From Pocillopora verrucosa (Eukaryota > Cnidaria > Anthozoa > Scleractinia > Pocilloporidae), in contig NC_089322.1 in assembly GCF_036669915.1 (NCBI RefSeq), forward strand, positions 17,787,719-17,851,718: a stretch of 64,000 nt of DNA, written 5' to 3'. The notes under the pieces are model-generated. The model made no database searches and was not told the DNA's origin. It was given only the letters and a program-made list of their open reading frames with translations. Position 1 is the first letter of the stretch, and each line of letters opens with the position of its first letter. Below, one piece after another: positions 36,513-48,854 of the stretch. The translations under genes were made by a program, and so were the position numbers.

Positions 36513-38531
36513 GTTAACGGTAAAGTCGCCCGGAACCTGAGTCATGTCGCCTGAAATTTTTAGTCATGTCGCCCGATTTCTTTATTTCTTGTAAGAACAC
36601 CAAAAAGCAGGGCGTGAAATTAACTTTTTTTTCTGATAGCCACTTGGCTCCTAAATTCTTTAAAGTGGTAGCCAATTCAAAAAAAGTTGGTCGCCATTTT
36701 CAAAGACAAACAAAATCTTTCTTTACGCTGTCAGCGTTCTAGATAGACCCTCCAAAATTAAGTTAGGGAAAAGATCTTTAACGTGCTACAAAGTGGACAC
36801 TAGGATGGATGATATACAACGTTCAGGATCATCTAAATCCAAGATGGCGTCTAGTTATCGATCGAGATGCATGTGCTACATTTTGGAAACAAACTTAACG
36901 AGGAAAAGACCTTTAACGTGCTACAAAGTGGACACTAGGATGGATGATAAACAACGTTCAGGATCATCTAAATCCAAGATGACGTCTAGTTATCGATCGA
37001 GATGCATGTGCTACATTTTGGAAACAAACTTAACGAGGAAGTTTGCCGCGGATTTATCGTCGCAAATCTTTTTAATTCACCATATCTCTTGGTAAGATTA
37101 TGATGAAACGTTCTAGTCGCCAATTTGGCGACTAACTTTCAGGATTTGGTCGCCAAAGTGAAAAATTTAGGCGCATTGGCGTCTGTATTAGGCGCAATTT
37201 CACGCCCTGAAAAGGCATATTTTCAGAAACCGCTGAAGGTACCGATCAATCGAAACCTCATGTTGGTGTATTTACTTACGTCACCAATCCTTTAAAAGTA
37301 AAATGTTACTGTAAATGTAACCTGATTCAAACGTTCAGCGAGAAATATTTAACCAACATAAACAGAGTTTATTTAAATCAATCTACGATCTGAAAGAGTA
37401 TTGCGAGAGCGCCAAACTAGTCATTACGAGTGCTCTCAGCCGCAGGAATTTTTGTCGATGGGTTTAAGGCCGCGATTGAACAAGCAATGCATCGGCAATC
37501 TATTCGTAACGCTGTAGGGCCTGTTGGCGTGGTCTAACGTCATAGCCAACTACTCGATACAAGGATGATTGCTCTTTGATTAGCTCATATTGATTTTGTG
37601 TCGTAGCTAGCTTTTTTCGAATGATAAGGATGCTTTAGATTTACCTTTTTCATGCATTCTTTGATCGCATCAACATATGCATGCGACTGCCAGAGGGAAA
37701 AGCGAAACTACAAAATCGATGCCCATTCTGATCCAAAGGGAAATGATACCATAAGATTACTATGGTTAAAAGTCACATGTATCAACAACAGACTTTTATC
37801 TTAAAAATATCACACTTACTCTACACAACAGAACTTAATTTGGATGTTACTTGCTTGACATTTTACTTACTTTTCGAAGGCGAAAACCGACATATGTTTA
37901 CCGGGGTTTTGTTCATCACTGATTATTTGGACGGGTGCGAATCTACCAGGGGGTTGGGAACGAACCGTTTCACACTGGGTACAAATGGATAGAGTGCGAA
38001 ATGTCCGTGGGTACAAAACGAGTGAATACCAAACAAACAGTGAAACGCTGCAATTTGTTAGAGGAAAGAACTACGCTTCATTTTGTTGTCAGAAACGACC
38101 AACGCTATAGAGTCGTTACTCAAACATATTTCAATTTTGACCATATGATTGATTTCTGTATAGTCAGAGTCGTCATGGTGGTGTTAGAAACCAACACTGC
38201 TTGAGTGATAAAGCTTCTCAAGTTTACGAAACGTCTGTGAATACCAAACGAGTACATACCAATTGAACAGCGCTTCATTTTGTTGTTAGAAACGAACAAC
38301 GGTTTTAGAGCTGTTACTCAAACTTATTTCTCTTCTGATCATCATCTTCATGGTGTTTTCGGAGACAAACAGCACTTTAGTGATAAAGATTTCTCAATTT
38401 AACAACCTATTAACAGTCTATGAGTCTGATCTTTGAAGTAATATTTTTTTTCGGTTGACTTAACTTTTTGTTCCGGGCGACATGACTCGGGTTCCGGACG
38501 AGATGACTTTCGGGTGACTTGATCGGTTACC
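36513..38531. mobile_element. ~2-kb non-autonomous DNA transposon with GTCGCCCG terminal inverted repeats
   Basis: Left end GGTTAACGGTAAAGTCGCCCG...GAACCTGAGTCATGTCGCC is mirrored at 38465-38531 by GGGCGACATGACTCGGGTTCCGG...CGGGTGACTTGATCGGTTACC. The arms also repeat ATGTCGCCCG internally. No transposase is found. The interior has an imperfect ~200-bp tandem duplication (about 38010-38400, with GTGAATACCAAACRA and CGCTTCATTTTGTTG) and a nested element at 36608-37209. Lies in the long intron of the plus-strand gene. Confidence 0.6.
36608..37209 (+). mobile_element. Nested TIR element with internal 135-bp tandem duplication
   Basis: Ends CAGGGCGTGAAATT and AATTTCACGCCCTG are inverted; AAAAG flanks both sides (36603-36607, 37210-37214), a 5-bp target duplication. 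It is a relative, in opposite orientation, of 8631-9101. The extra length here comes from a duplicated 135-bp block (acgtgctacaaag at 36781 and 36916). A 100-codon frame across the duplication is a by-product, not a gene. Confidence 0.8.
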
Positions 38532-39379
38532 AACATTTTAGAGAATCTCTAGAATCATGCTGGGGCATTTTGCACCTGTATTTTCGGTGACAAAAAACAT
38601 TTGGAAAGTTTTTTTTTATTGTTTCTTGAAAGACAGTTAAGATGATATAAAACAATGGCACCAAGTTAAGTGAAAATGAAGAAATCAAGGAAAACCAAAT
38701 TTCTACTCTAACAAAATGTGTAAATACAGAGACTTCGCTGACTAAGTCTAAGTTGACTAATAACATCACGAGGAACAAAAATGTAAGGTATGGGAAGAAA
38801 TAACCGAAAGGAAAAAGAGAACTAAAAAATCTCTAAGCAACTATAACCGACTCTATTTTAGATCCGAATTATTCTTGGAAATATACTTCCTGTTATAGCT
38901 GTTCTTTGAATATGTCCACCGTAGTTTTCTTGCTAAGAAACCTAAATTTACAAATCTTGGGTTTCTGTGCCTTTTACTTATATTCTCTACTATTGTAACT
39001 TGTGTTCTTCTCGTAAGGCAATTGACATGAAGTAAAACACATTTAAGCGAGCTCCTTATGCAACATTAGGCCAGTGAAGGGACCAGGAATCACTAAAAGT
39101 TTCTGACAACAGGCCACAGAAAATAAACAGAATGCGAAGATAATATTAATCAAATCATAGGGCACCACTTGAACTTTCTTAAAAGATGGGACCATTTAGG
39201 GTTGAGGTATATCATACTAATGCAAAAGTTTGAAAAACAAAGCTAAAAGACCTAGATTGCGTCCACAACATCAATAGAAGCATACCGCGTACTTAACAAG
39301 TATTTCATGTGACAGGGAGTATTCATTGAGATCTGAAGCACGCAGAAAGTTTGGAAAGCACGAAAATAGTTTTGTGTAA

Positions 39380-39645
39380 TTCGGTGTAGTTTAGTGCGGT
39401 GTAGTTTGGCGTAGTGTGGTGTAGTTTGGTAAAGGGGTGTAGTTGGTGAAGTTCGGTGTAGTTTGGTGTAGTGTGCAGTACTATAGTTTGGTGAAGGTGG
39501 GATATGGTGTAGTTTGGTGAGGTAGATTTGGTGTAGTTTGATGTAGTGTGGTATAGTTTGGTAAAGTAGGTGTAGTTTTGTGTAATGTGTTATAGTTTGG
39601 TTTAGTTTGGCGTAGTTTGGAGCTGTATGGTGTGGTAGGTGTATG
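39380..39645 (+). repeat. GT-rich minisatellite (GTGTAGTTTG-like)
   Basis: About 25 imperfect repeats of 10-12 bp of the form GTGTAGTTTGGT(GA). Strong strand asymmetry (G and T on the plus strand). Non-coding. Confidence 0.8.
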
Positions 39646-39849
39646 AGGGTAAGTTTCTAAAGAAACTGTGGTGCTTCGTCGGTGGGATAGTACACGTGAT
39701 TGATGCGAAGACTATCTGAGTCTGTAGGTTTGTACTAAACACTGATGCATAAACCGTTGCACCTCTTTTTATGGAAAAGTTGTCAAGGATCTCACTTTCA
39801 GCGTCCAAAACATTGTCTAAAACACGATTAACGATCTTATAGCTAAACA

Positions 39850-41340
39850 AGAATTGCAGGCCATTGCAGAAAGGCTCACCATCACCACTCCCAGAGCTTC
39901 TTGTATTTACTCTTTACCTAACTCCACAAGCCTAACAACCCAGTTTGACCCTTCGTCTCTGCCTGCAGATGTCCCGCCGAACTTAATTCCAGCTAATTTG
40001 ACATAATTATGGCTCCTATCGTCAAAACTTTAGCATCATACGTTAAGGACAGCCAACACGCACTTAAAATTTTTCGCGACTGTAATTTTCTTGGCTAAGA
40101 CAAACTTCTTTTCACAACGGATATTACGTCAATTCATACTTTCATTCTCAATGGCCAAGGTTTCCTGGCCCTCAAACATTTTTTTGATCAACGTACTGTT
40201 AAGAACCTAGCTCTGAAACACTACTCCACTTTGCAGAACTCAATTGCTTTTCATTCGGTGGCAACTATTACAAACAAACTAATGGCTTAGCCATGGGTAC
40301 CAAAATGGGACCTAGCTACGCCTTTCTTTTTGTAGGTTTTAACGAACCAATTTTTCAATCAATACAAAGGCCCCAAACCTGATCTCTACGGTCGCTGCAT
40401 TGACCACTTTGTCGGCGCCATTCCTCTACCAGAGAGGAGCTGACTCAATATATAACCGCTGTCAATTTTTTTCACCCGGCTCCAAATATACCCGGGAAAT
40501 TTCCGAATCTTCTGGCTTTTCTAAACATCAAAATTTCAATTGAAGGCAACGGTCCAAGAACTAGTGTTTACTACAAACCTACAGTCTCGTATAGTTCCTT
40601 GTTGTATTCTTCGTATCCATCACATGTCAAGAATTCTATTCCTTTTTAGAAATTTCTCAGACTTCGTCGTTTATGTAGTGACGACTCCGATTTTTCCAAC
40701 AAATCAGAGGCAATGTGCCAGTTTTTCGATGAAGGTGACTATCCTGTTTCTGTCGTTCAAGCGGGCCATCACCGCGCCCAACAAATTGATCGACAGCCAG
40801 CACTTTAGACGATACAAAAGGAAAATACTGATCGCATTCCTTTTACTCACAAATTTCACCCACACAACCACGCAGTTAAGTCTATCATTCTCAAAAGCTT
40901 TACATTACTTCAAAATGATTCAGAGATTGGTAATATCTCCTCCCAACCTTCCCTAATTTGGTTCAAACGCGACAAAAACATAGCCAACTCCTTGGTCAGA
41001 AGTTCCTTACAAACTAATGACCAACTTGGGGCTTTCAAGTGCACTCGCGCACGATGCAAAGCCTGTCCTTTCAATCATAACGTCAGAAAAATGTTGGGAC
41101 CCTGGAGATCCGTTAAGATTACTATTCACTTCACGTGCACTTCAGTCCGCCGATGTTATTTATTGCATACCTTACACTTACTGCGAAAAGTCATACATTG
41201 GTAAAAGAGGATGACGAGTAGGTGTTTAATTCCGAGAACGCCTTCTTAGGGTAGGAAGGAATGACAAGGACGTAACCACACGCCACAAGCCTTCAAATTA
41301 GGAATGTGTAGCTCGCTCGCACAATTGAATTTACTGACAC
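39850..41340 (+). pseudogene. Penelope-like element, reverse transcriptase plus GIY-YIG, heavily frameshifted
   Basis: Segments in different plus frames line up as one protein: FTTDITSIHT, NGLAMGTKMGPSYAFLFVGF, PDLYGRCIDHFVGA (catalytic YIDD-like site changed to IDH), then KATVQELVFTTNLQS-type frames, RDKNIANSLVRSSLQTND, a CPF-x-cysteine segment, FTCTS and YCIPYTYCEKSYIGKRG, the GIY-YIG start. At least six frameshifts and the lost catalytic Asp make it dead. It lies in the long intron of the plus-strand gene. Confidence 0.75.
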
Positions 41341-41447
41341 AAATTTACAAGCTTTGGTGCGAGATTACACTATGCATTTGTTTTTTTTGTTTGTTTTTTT
41401 TTTGACACGTACTTTTAATTGTGATAAGCCTTTACTTGATATCCTTT

Positions 41448-41490
41448 GTTAGTACCTACCACACTGGTTAACAGTGTGGTAGGTACTAAC
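41448..41490. repeat. Perfect 19-bp inverted repeat (hairpin)
   Basis: GTTAGTACCTACCACACTG is repeated in perfect inverse after a 5-nt spacer. No terminator-like context; it may be the end of a foldback element or a local inversion. Confidence 0.85.
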
Positions 41491-42035
41491 CAGTGATTGA
41501 CTGGCTCTGAGATGATTGACAAGCAGCATCGACCTTCGAGCAACCGAAGAGATCATAGAGCGCCTCAAGAATTTACTTTCCGACCATTTTCTATATACTG
41601 ACAGAGATAGACTAATTTTTTGGTTTCTCTTTGGTTTATACTAAAACAATTATTAAATGCTTTGTGGATGAAAATGATGGATAGATACCTCCACTTTGGT
41701 CAATAATTGTTAATTATTTGCCCCTAAAATGCTTCCCACAAAATGATGCATTTTATATTAATCTCTATCTAAAAAGTTAATTTATAATTTTTTTTGTGCC
41801 ATTAATAGAATCATTTGTGCCTCCTCGTGCGGTAATGATTCCTGATTGGGCATACACAAAGGTAATGTTAGACTTAAAGTGTCAGTATGGTCCTTCTTAT
41901 TACTATTTTGTATTATTTTAGTGAAGTGTATGTCGAAGACAAAATAATCATGTGTTGATGTCGGTGGATTAAGTGACAGGTCTCAAGGTGAGTAAAGCAG
42001 TTAATGAAAGCGTGCGCTATTGGAGAAAACATTCC

Positions 42036-42580
42036 AGCCCTATAACAACTTTAAACAGTCCATCAAAGTCAAAGTAAAACTCTTTACGACAAAAATCAAC
42101 GGTAAAACACGACGTTTCGACCAAACTTCGGTCATTTTCAAGAGAATGGTGAGAATGTAACGATGGATATAAATGCGTGTAAGAAGTCTCAAATGTTTGG
42201 AGGTGTAAACAGACAATAAGAACATACAAGGAGAAGAAATAATTAGAAGCTAATGAAAAACAAATAAAAATAAAAAACCTAATTAAAAAACCTAATTAAA
42301 ATCCTTTGCACGAATTGAGTCCGACTGGACATTGAGAGCAGGTTTTAGGTCTTGAATAAAAAAATTTTCATAAAGTAGGCCGTCAAATTTGTTCGCACAT
42401 TTCTTCTAAACACTAAAACTCTTCGTAAGATCCCTCGGGGCTAAAGAATGCTCGTCGCGAACTAGACTTAAGTGTACGTTAAACCCACAAATACTGGTCT
42501 CCTGCTGCATTACAAGAGCCGTGTAGACGACCGATACAAACGCGGGTTACTACAAACTATACTTGATCGTGCATTTCGCC
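42036..42580. pseudogene. Penelope-like element fragments in both orientations
   Basis: Minus strand: FQDLKPALNVQSDSIRAKDF (about 42295-42360), an N-terminal RT segment; and 42111-42142, a hammerhead-like end with the stem GACC...GGTC, then GAAACGTCG. Plus strand: VKPTNTGLLLHYKSRVDDRY and KRGLLQTILDRAF (about 42475-42570), the region after the RT palm. These pieces are short and rearranged. The same head-to-head layout was seen at 0.9-1.5 kb. Confidence 0.65.
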
Positions 42581-43580
42581 CCAGGCCCCTTTGGTATACA
42601 TCTTTAACTCGTGAATTGCGCGCATGCGCAAGAGCGAGTTGTAGATATGATGTGGAGAATGGCATTCGCTCGCTCGATTGGTCGATTCCTGTAAACTTTT
42701 TTTCAATTTTAGGCTTTTGAGTGCATTTGATAGTTTATGGCGAGTGATAAACAAACGAAATGGCGACCTTTGTTGCTAAGAATAGTGGTGAGGTGAAAAA
42801 CAAGCCAATGATAATCTTAAAACGGTTATTTTTTTTTCGTTTTAATTTCAACAAGCGGCGCTAGCGACTTGCAGGCGTGCGAGGATTCACACTGAAATAA
42901 GAGAACAACCTCTGTTTTCCATAAAATTGTAATTTACAATCCTTGAACTTGAAAATAATCCGAAGATTCATTAAAAATATCACTTACTCCGACGCGCTCG
43001 GAGTTTTACAAGTGTTCAAAAGCTTTTTCTGTTATGGCGTGAGGTTGGGGACAAAATCGATCATTATATTTCGTATCGTGTGTTCTTCCTGTGTGAAGCA
43101 ACAAAAGATGCCGGCGACCGACGAAATTACAGGTTAACACGAAAATCAAATGACACCCAAACAAATAATTTTGGCTACCGATTTCCAGTGAATTTTTAAA
43201 GAACAATTTTCTTTTAAGTTTCAAGATAATTTGAAGATTCTAAATAGATTACTTACCAAAATGCGGAACTTATACATCACAAAATGGATAAATAGGCCTG
43301 AAATGAAATTCTATCTTGTTCTTGATTATACGTTGCCTAGCACGTTACCAAAATCTACCCAGGTGGAAATCCAAAATGACGGTGGCAGTCTTGGCTTAGT
43401 TATGTCACTCAAAACTCGTTCCCGTTTGTCTCATTTGATAAAGAGGGAATCATTAATGTTTTCATTAAGACAGTATTGCCTTGATTTTCCAATATTTACA
43501 ATGATAAACAGTAAATTTCACTTTTCACCCACATTTACTTCAAACCTTTTCTTTTGAACCAGAAACACAAATGATATATG
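42581..43580. other. Intronic, no gene seen
   Basis: Nothing coding is supported. A CGCGCATGCGCA palindrome at 42619-42630 fits the NRF1 consensus, but there is no nearby gene start to support a promoter. Confidence 0.4.
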
Positions 43581-43683
43581 TATGTTATTTGCCGGCTGGG
43601 AGGTCCGTATGGTGAAAGTTATTTCAAGACCAAGATCACAGTTTTTCACCATACGGACCGACCCTTAGCCGGTAAGTAACATA
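43581..43683. mobile_element. Foldback MITE
   Basis: TATGTTATTTGCCGGCTGGG and GGTCCGTATGGTGAAA on the left mirror TTTTTCACCATACGGACC and CCGGTAAGTAACATA on the right. About 103 bp, non-coding. Confidence 0.75.
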
Positions 43684-45204
43684 TTTATTTTTTTTAAACT
43701 TGGCGAAATTCTTTCCGAAAGAACCCGAATGATTTAGGACTATAAATATGACAAGATCTTTCATAAACTGAACAATTTTTGAGCGAGTAAATGGTAGTTA
43801 AAATAGAGGTGATGCAAATTAAAGAGAGATGCCTCACCGAAACATTTTCATTTCCGTAACGATAAAGGTGATTTAAAAGGCTTCCAAACAAACTTTGAAA
43901 TATTATCTTTACAAGTATCTGTCACAATCTGACACCTGTCAATTAGGGAGCGCATAAGAAAAAAAAGCGCAGGAACATTTGAAAAATAACGGAACTAGTT
44001 TGGCTAGGACTGTCACGACAATGTTTTCTCCAAAAACAGTCAATGACCTTACGGAAAGTATTATTCACTCTTATCGACGATTCATTCATGAACGAAGATT
44101 TACCTCTGTTCATTAAGTAAACGGCGAGGAAAATAAATGCGAGTAAATTCAATTTTTTTATTTTGAAGCTGTGAGAGTTTGTTCGTTTGTTTGCTGCAAT
44201 GGCGTGTGTAAATCTGGTCTTTCCTCCACGAAAACTAAATTCGAATGGCACACTCCAACGAAACAAACGGGGATTCAATGTAGCATTTTCTCATTGAACT
44301 CCTTGAGTTTCTATTGTGCAATTTACAGTACAAATGTCCAAATTGAACAGACTCGGAAAAACTCACCGAGAGCGTAAATTTGTTGTAGAACTTAAATTAA
44401 AACTTCGCTCGCTCTTTTACTACGAACAAATTGTTTGAGAAAATTCAGATATTAAAGAAATAAAAGTTACATCGTTCAGTTTAACTGTAACCAAATACTT
44501 CACGTTTTAACTTTCTATGTACTTTTTGTGAAGGATTAAAATTAACTGCAGACGGTTTTTAGGCCGCTCGTCAACCAACGTGATGACACTATTGCCTATA
44601 CAAATTCATTCTGAAACCAATATTTTTCTGTCGACCAAAGTGATTTGAGACAGAGAAAACAGAGGATTCATAAGTTATTTATTGGCTTGAGGTAGTGACC
44701 GACGTGTTTACTTGAAAATACTGCCCAGCCGGAAAAACGAGATATATTTATGAAAAATGGCAACGAAAGTTGGGATGTACTCGGCGAATCACGAAAGCGT
44801 TACCGTGGCCCGTGGGCAGAGATAGGAAAATACTGACCGGGTAACGAACCATTCAGATAGCAGGATTCGTTACCGTGCCCTCTAAAAAAAATAAATGTTT
44901 AAAACACATGACGTCATTCTCCGTCGTCAAATGTAATAGCATGATCATTTCAATTGTAATGCCTTCTTATTCCAACGTTATTTTGTTTCTTTGCTACATT
45001 AGCGAACACTGAACTACTGCTCGTACTCTAAATATGACAATCAACCACAAAATTCCCTAAGCCAGATAACCTTAAACATAATCCAAAAAATTAAGTCATC
45101 TGTCAATTCACGAGTTTGCTCACAGAGCACTTTGATTTGTCACTACGTTGGTTAAGTCTATTAATGTTCAATTTTTTATTAAATTCATTTTTAACACTAG
45201 GAAG
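43684..45204. other. Intronic, no gene seen
   Basis: AT-rich sequence leading to the exon at 45205. A partial match to the foldback family above (CAGCCGGAAAAACG, ~44727) is the only recognisable item. Confidence 0.45.
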
Positions 45205-48200
45205 AGAAAAAGTTTACAATATCTGTCTCTGATCTGCTGCCATGTGATGCTTCATTATATAAGGCTGATTTTGAAGGTCTTGGAGTGGCTAACCTTACAC
45301 TAAAAAACCCTTACACCTTGGTTGGTGTTATTCCAAGTAAGTTTACTATGTGTATTTCTCTTAGTAGGTATCTTGACTACTGCATTGAGGATACAGCGTC
45401 AATTATTTCACGACATTGTGTCAGAAAGCGACTGTAAGCGAGCACATTACATTGATGTAAAGCACAAAGCGGCAGTTCCGTCATAATCCTCTTGCGAATC
45501 AGGACACGACGCTCATGATTTTGAGATTAAGCGCTTAATAATTGGAGTGAGGTCGTTGCAGGAAAAATTTATCTCAGAAAGTTGCGAAAAACAGGATAGA
45601 TATTGCAAATACATTTTTCAAGTCCCTCCCCTCACTTGAGGTCATGACTCTTGATGCTGTTACTTTTAATTTTTGTGTTTGATCTTTTGGAGTGATATCA
45701 ACTATTATACACTTAATGTACGGTCCTAAGGGAAACAGTTTGTTTTGTTTTTTCGAGAGTCCTGATGTTTCCCGAAACATCAGGACTCATCGAGGGAAAC
45801 ATCAGGACTCGAGGACAATAACTGCGCAGTTGTATCTCGGTCGGGATACATTTGACTTTGATCAGGGGTACTTAACCAAGAATCAACCAATCACAGTGCT
45901 CGTTTTGTTGAGTGAAAGTCTAGGTGTATAACAAAGATAATTATCTGTTGTTTTCATTGTCACAGTCAGTCAAAGTGAAGGAGAAGTAAAAGTTGCAATA
46001 CTTAGGTTCACTGAAAACGTCGGATATGTGAGCTTTGGAGAGGATTTAAAGTTTACATACAAAGACAAGATGAGTGAGCTCCTGAAAGAGGTTTTGGTAA
46101 GTGAAGACAACAGAAATGCCGCCTTGGAAGGTCTCTGCAAAGGGTTGCTAAGTGCATCAGCTGGATCAGATGACTTAAACGCATTTCGTCTACCAGAAGC
46201 TGGTAATTTTAACATTTTTTTATTAATTTTCTTCATGTGTCTTGAAAGGTTCAGTTTTGATTGGGGCCTCTAAAAACGGAGTGAACGTGTTAATGGATTT
46301 ATCTTACGAATTTATGAGTTTTTTATAATCAAATAAGAACATAGGTATGCGTAGCATACAATAGTTTTTTATTTTTAGCTGAGTGGGTCAATATGGAACA
46401 GTTTGTGTACCTAATGCTTTTATTTCTGAAACTGGCGAAAAGAGAACATTCAAAAGAACGAAAATATCGCATTACTTCACCCTAAGATAAAGACGTAGAA
46501 AAAGTTAACTTAACTGAATTCACACAGATATTATGTGGTCTATTGTCTAAATACTTACTGTTGTTGCTTACTGTTGTCTCCTTCGCAGCCGTTGTTTGGT
46601 CTCGTCACACAATGCCCTCTATTTCTCGTTGGAGAGAGAGCGCGCTTTGTATTACGAGACCAAATAACGGTTGCGAAAGAGACTACGCTTACTGCCGTTC
46701 CTCTAGCCGAGTGAAAATCAAAATTATTCGTCTACAGTTAGTTGCATGAAAAAAATATAATTCCGCGTAATTTTTTGACGGATAGCAAACTTAGACTCTG
46801 TTGTACATTTAATAGACTAACCAAAGATATATGCGATCTTGAATAGATATTTAAGGCTCATTTGGTGAGTGCAATGGTTTGTGGCCTTCGAGATTTATCG
46901 TAATAAGAAAGGTTGGCAATTTCTTGTATTATTATTAATCTAAAATGTGTTTTTTCCGCTCCTTTAATCGAAACGCACACGCCAAACAATTTAACATTCC
47001 ATCGCGTACTAAGTAAACAACGTCCAAGATCCAATCATTACAAACTCAGTTATTGCGCTTCATGAACGTTGGGCAACTTTCCACGTGCTTGAATTGTATT
47101 CCACCAATCAAATTACAACTCGCCACGTTAGACCACTCCATCACGTGTCATTTCCTTCTAAACAACCTGCATTTTATCACGTATTCTGACTGCATTATCC
47201 GACCCCATTTAAAAAGTTTCACATGGAACAAAATTCCACTGTTAGTGAGCTTTTCTCCGCAATTCTCCTGCGTCTTGTCGTTTTCTACGAATCAAATGCG
47301 CATTTTGCTACATTAGACTGAATCCCATCGCGTGTTAATTCCTCGTAAACAACCTGTGTTTTACCACGTATTTCACACACAGGGGGCAACGTCCTGATAG
47401 GTAATAACCAATCAAGTAGCCCTTTAGAAATATGATCCTTTCCTCTTTGTTCATTGTATTTTCACTCATTCAAAGAACATGGATCGCAATATATCTTTGG
47501 TTAGAGCATATAGGAGATACAATAGTTTCTGTTTGCTTTTCGCAGTAAAATTACGTGGAATGATATTTTCGAGGCAACTAACTGTCAACGAATAAATTTG
47601 ATTTTCTCTCCAATGGAGGAACGGCAGAAATCCTACTCTCCTTTGCAGCTGTAGTTTGGTTACGTCACTCTCCAACAGGGAGAGTAGATAAATAGTTATA
47701 GATAAATGATTGCAATCCTTAGGTAATTAAATGATTATTATGCTTCATTTTATAATTCATTTTAAGAACAAGTTCCTTGACTTTTATCCGTTTCTTTTTA
47801 CAACTAGGAATGTCCTCAATAACTGAGAGCGATGATTCAAAGTCGGTGAAACTCTTAACCATGCTGATATACGTAGCTGCCCAAAACAATAGCCTTGAAT
47901 TTGTGGACTTCATTTTCAGTACTTCAGTTGGTAAAGTGGTATTTAGTCACTATAAAAACAATCCTACTCTACCTGAAGATGTTGCAAGAGCTAATGGACA
48001 TCCAATATTGGAGAATTACCTAGGGATTGTAAACAAAAGGTAATATCAAAATCATTTCTTCCGTGGATAATTTGATTCTTTTTGTCATTTAAAGCCTATT
48101 ATTCAGATAATTCTAATATTGAAAAATTGAATGGGGTTGTTTCTCTTCTGTTCATATGAGAGACACTTTACTTTAAACCTGTGTAATACAAGGAAATTCT

Positions 48201-48769
48201 CAGGAACAATGAACAATGAAATGAGAGAAAATTATCACAGAGTGGAATTATAAATTAACTGCTTATGAACGGGAACCTTAACAGAACAAGATAGCTTACT
48301 CTGACTCGCAGGTGTTTGTCTCAGTTTGTGAGAGGCGATGCATGGATCTGACTGACTAGCCTTTAAGATAACTCGTTCTCTTATCTGCTCAGGTTATCAA
48401 AAGAACGAATTGAAGACAAAAGTGAAACTGTGAATTGGTTAGAACTTAAGCATGCCTTAGAAAAAAAGCAAGACCAACCGTGTAAGTGCCTTATTTTCTC
48501 ACCTTCTGACATGTACGACTGCTACTCATCTTTAGAGCAAATTTGCGATGTTTTATCATGATGTGACTACCGTGCATTTGATTTAAATAAATTTGGGTAC
48601 GGAACGCAGATTTTGAGTCTCGACTGAAACATTAACATTTGAGGTTATGAGAAGTTTTCGGCATCGTGATACAGGAACACATGGAACGACAAATTCATGT
48701 AAATATAATTAAAACATTAGCTGACTTTGATGAAACCTTACCCTCGCGCGCACGCACACACACACACAC

Positions 48770-48854
<85 letters not shown>

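Noticed and set aside
36793..37095. 100-codon frame with an internal peptide repeat
   Set aside because: It comes from the 135-bp tandem duplication inside a non-autonomous element; the single-unit relative at 8631-9101 has no such frame.
42619..42630. Perfect NRF1 consensus palindrome as a promoter
   Set aside because: It lies deep in an intron among Penelope fragments with no gene start nearby.
34070..46202. Assigning the plus-strand gene to CAMTA
   Set aside because: IPT-like and ankyrin-like segments fit, but the N-terminus does not show a CG-1 domain and no IQ motifs were found; only the resemblance is reported.
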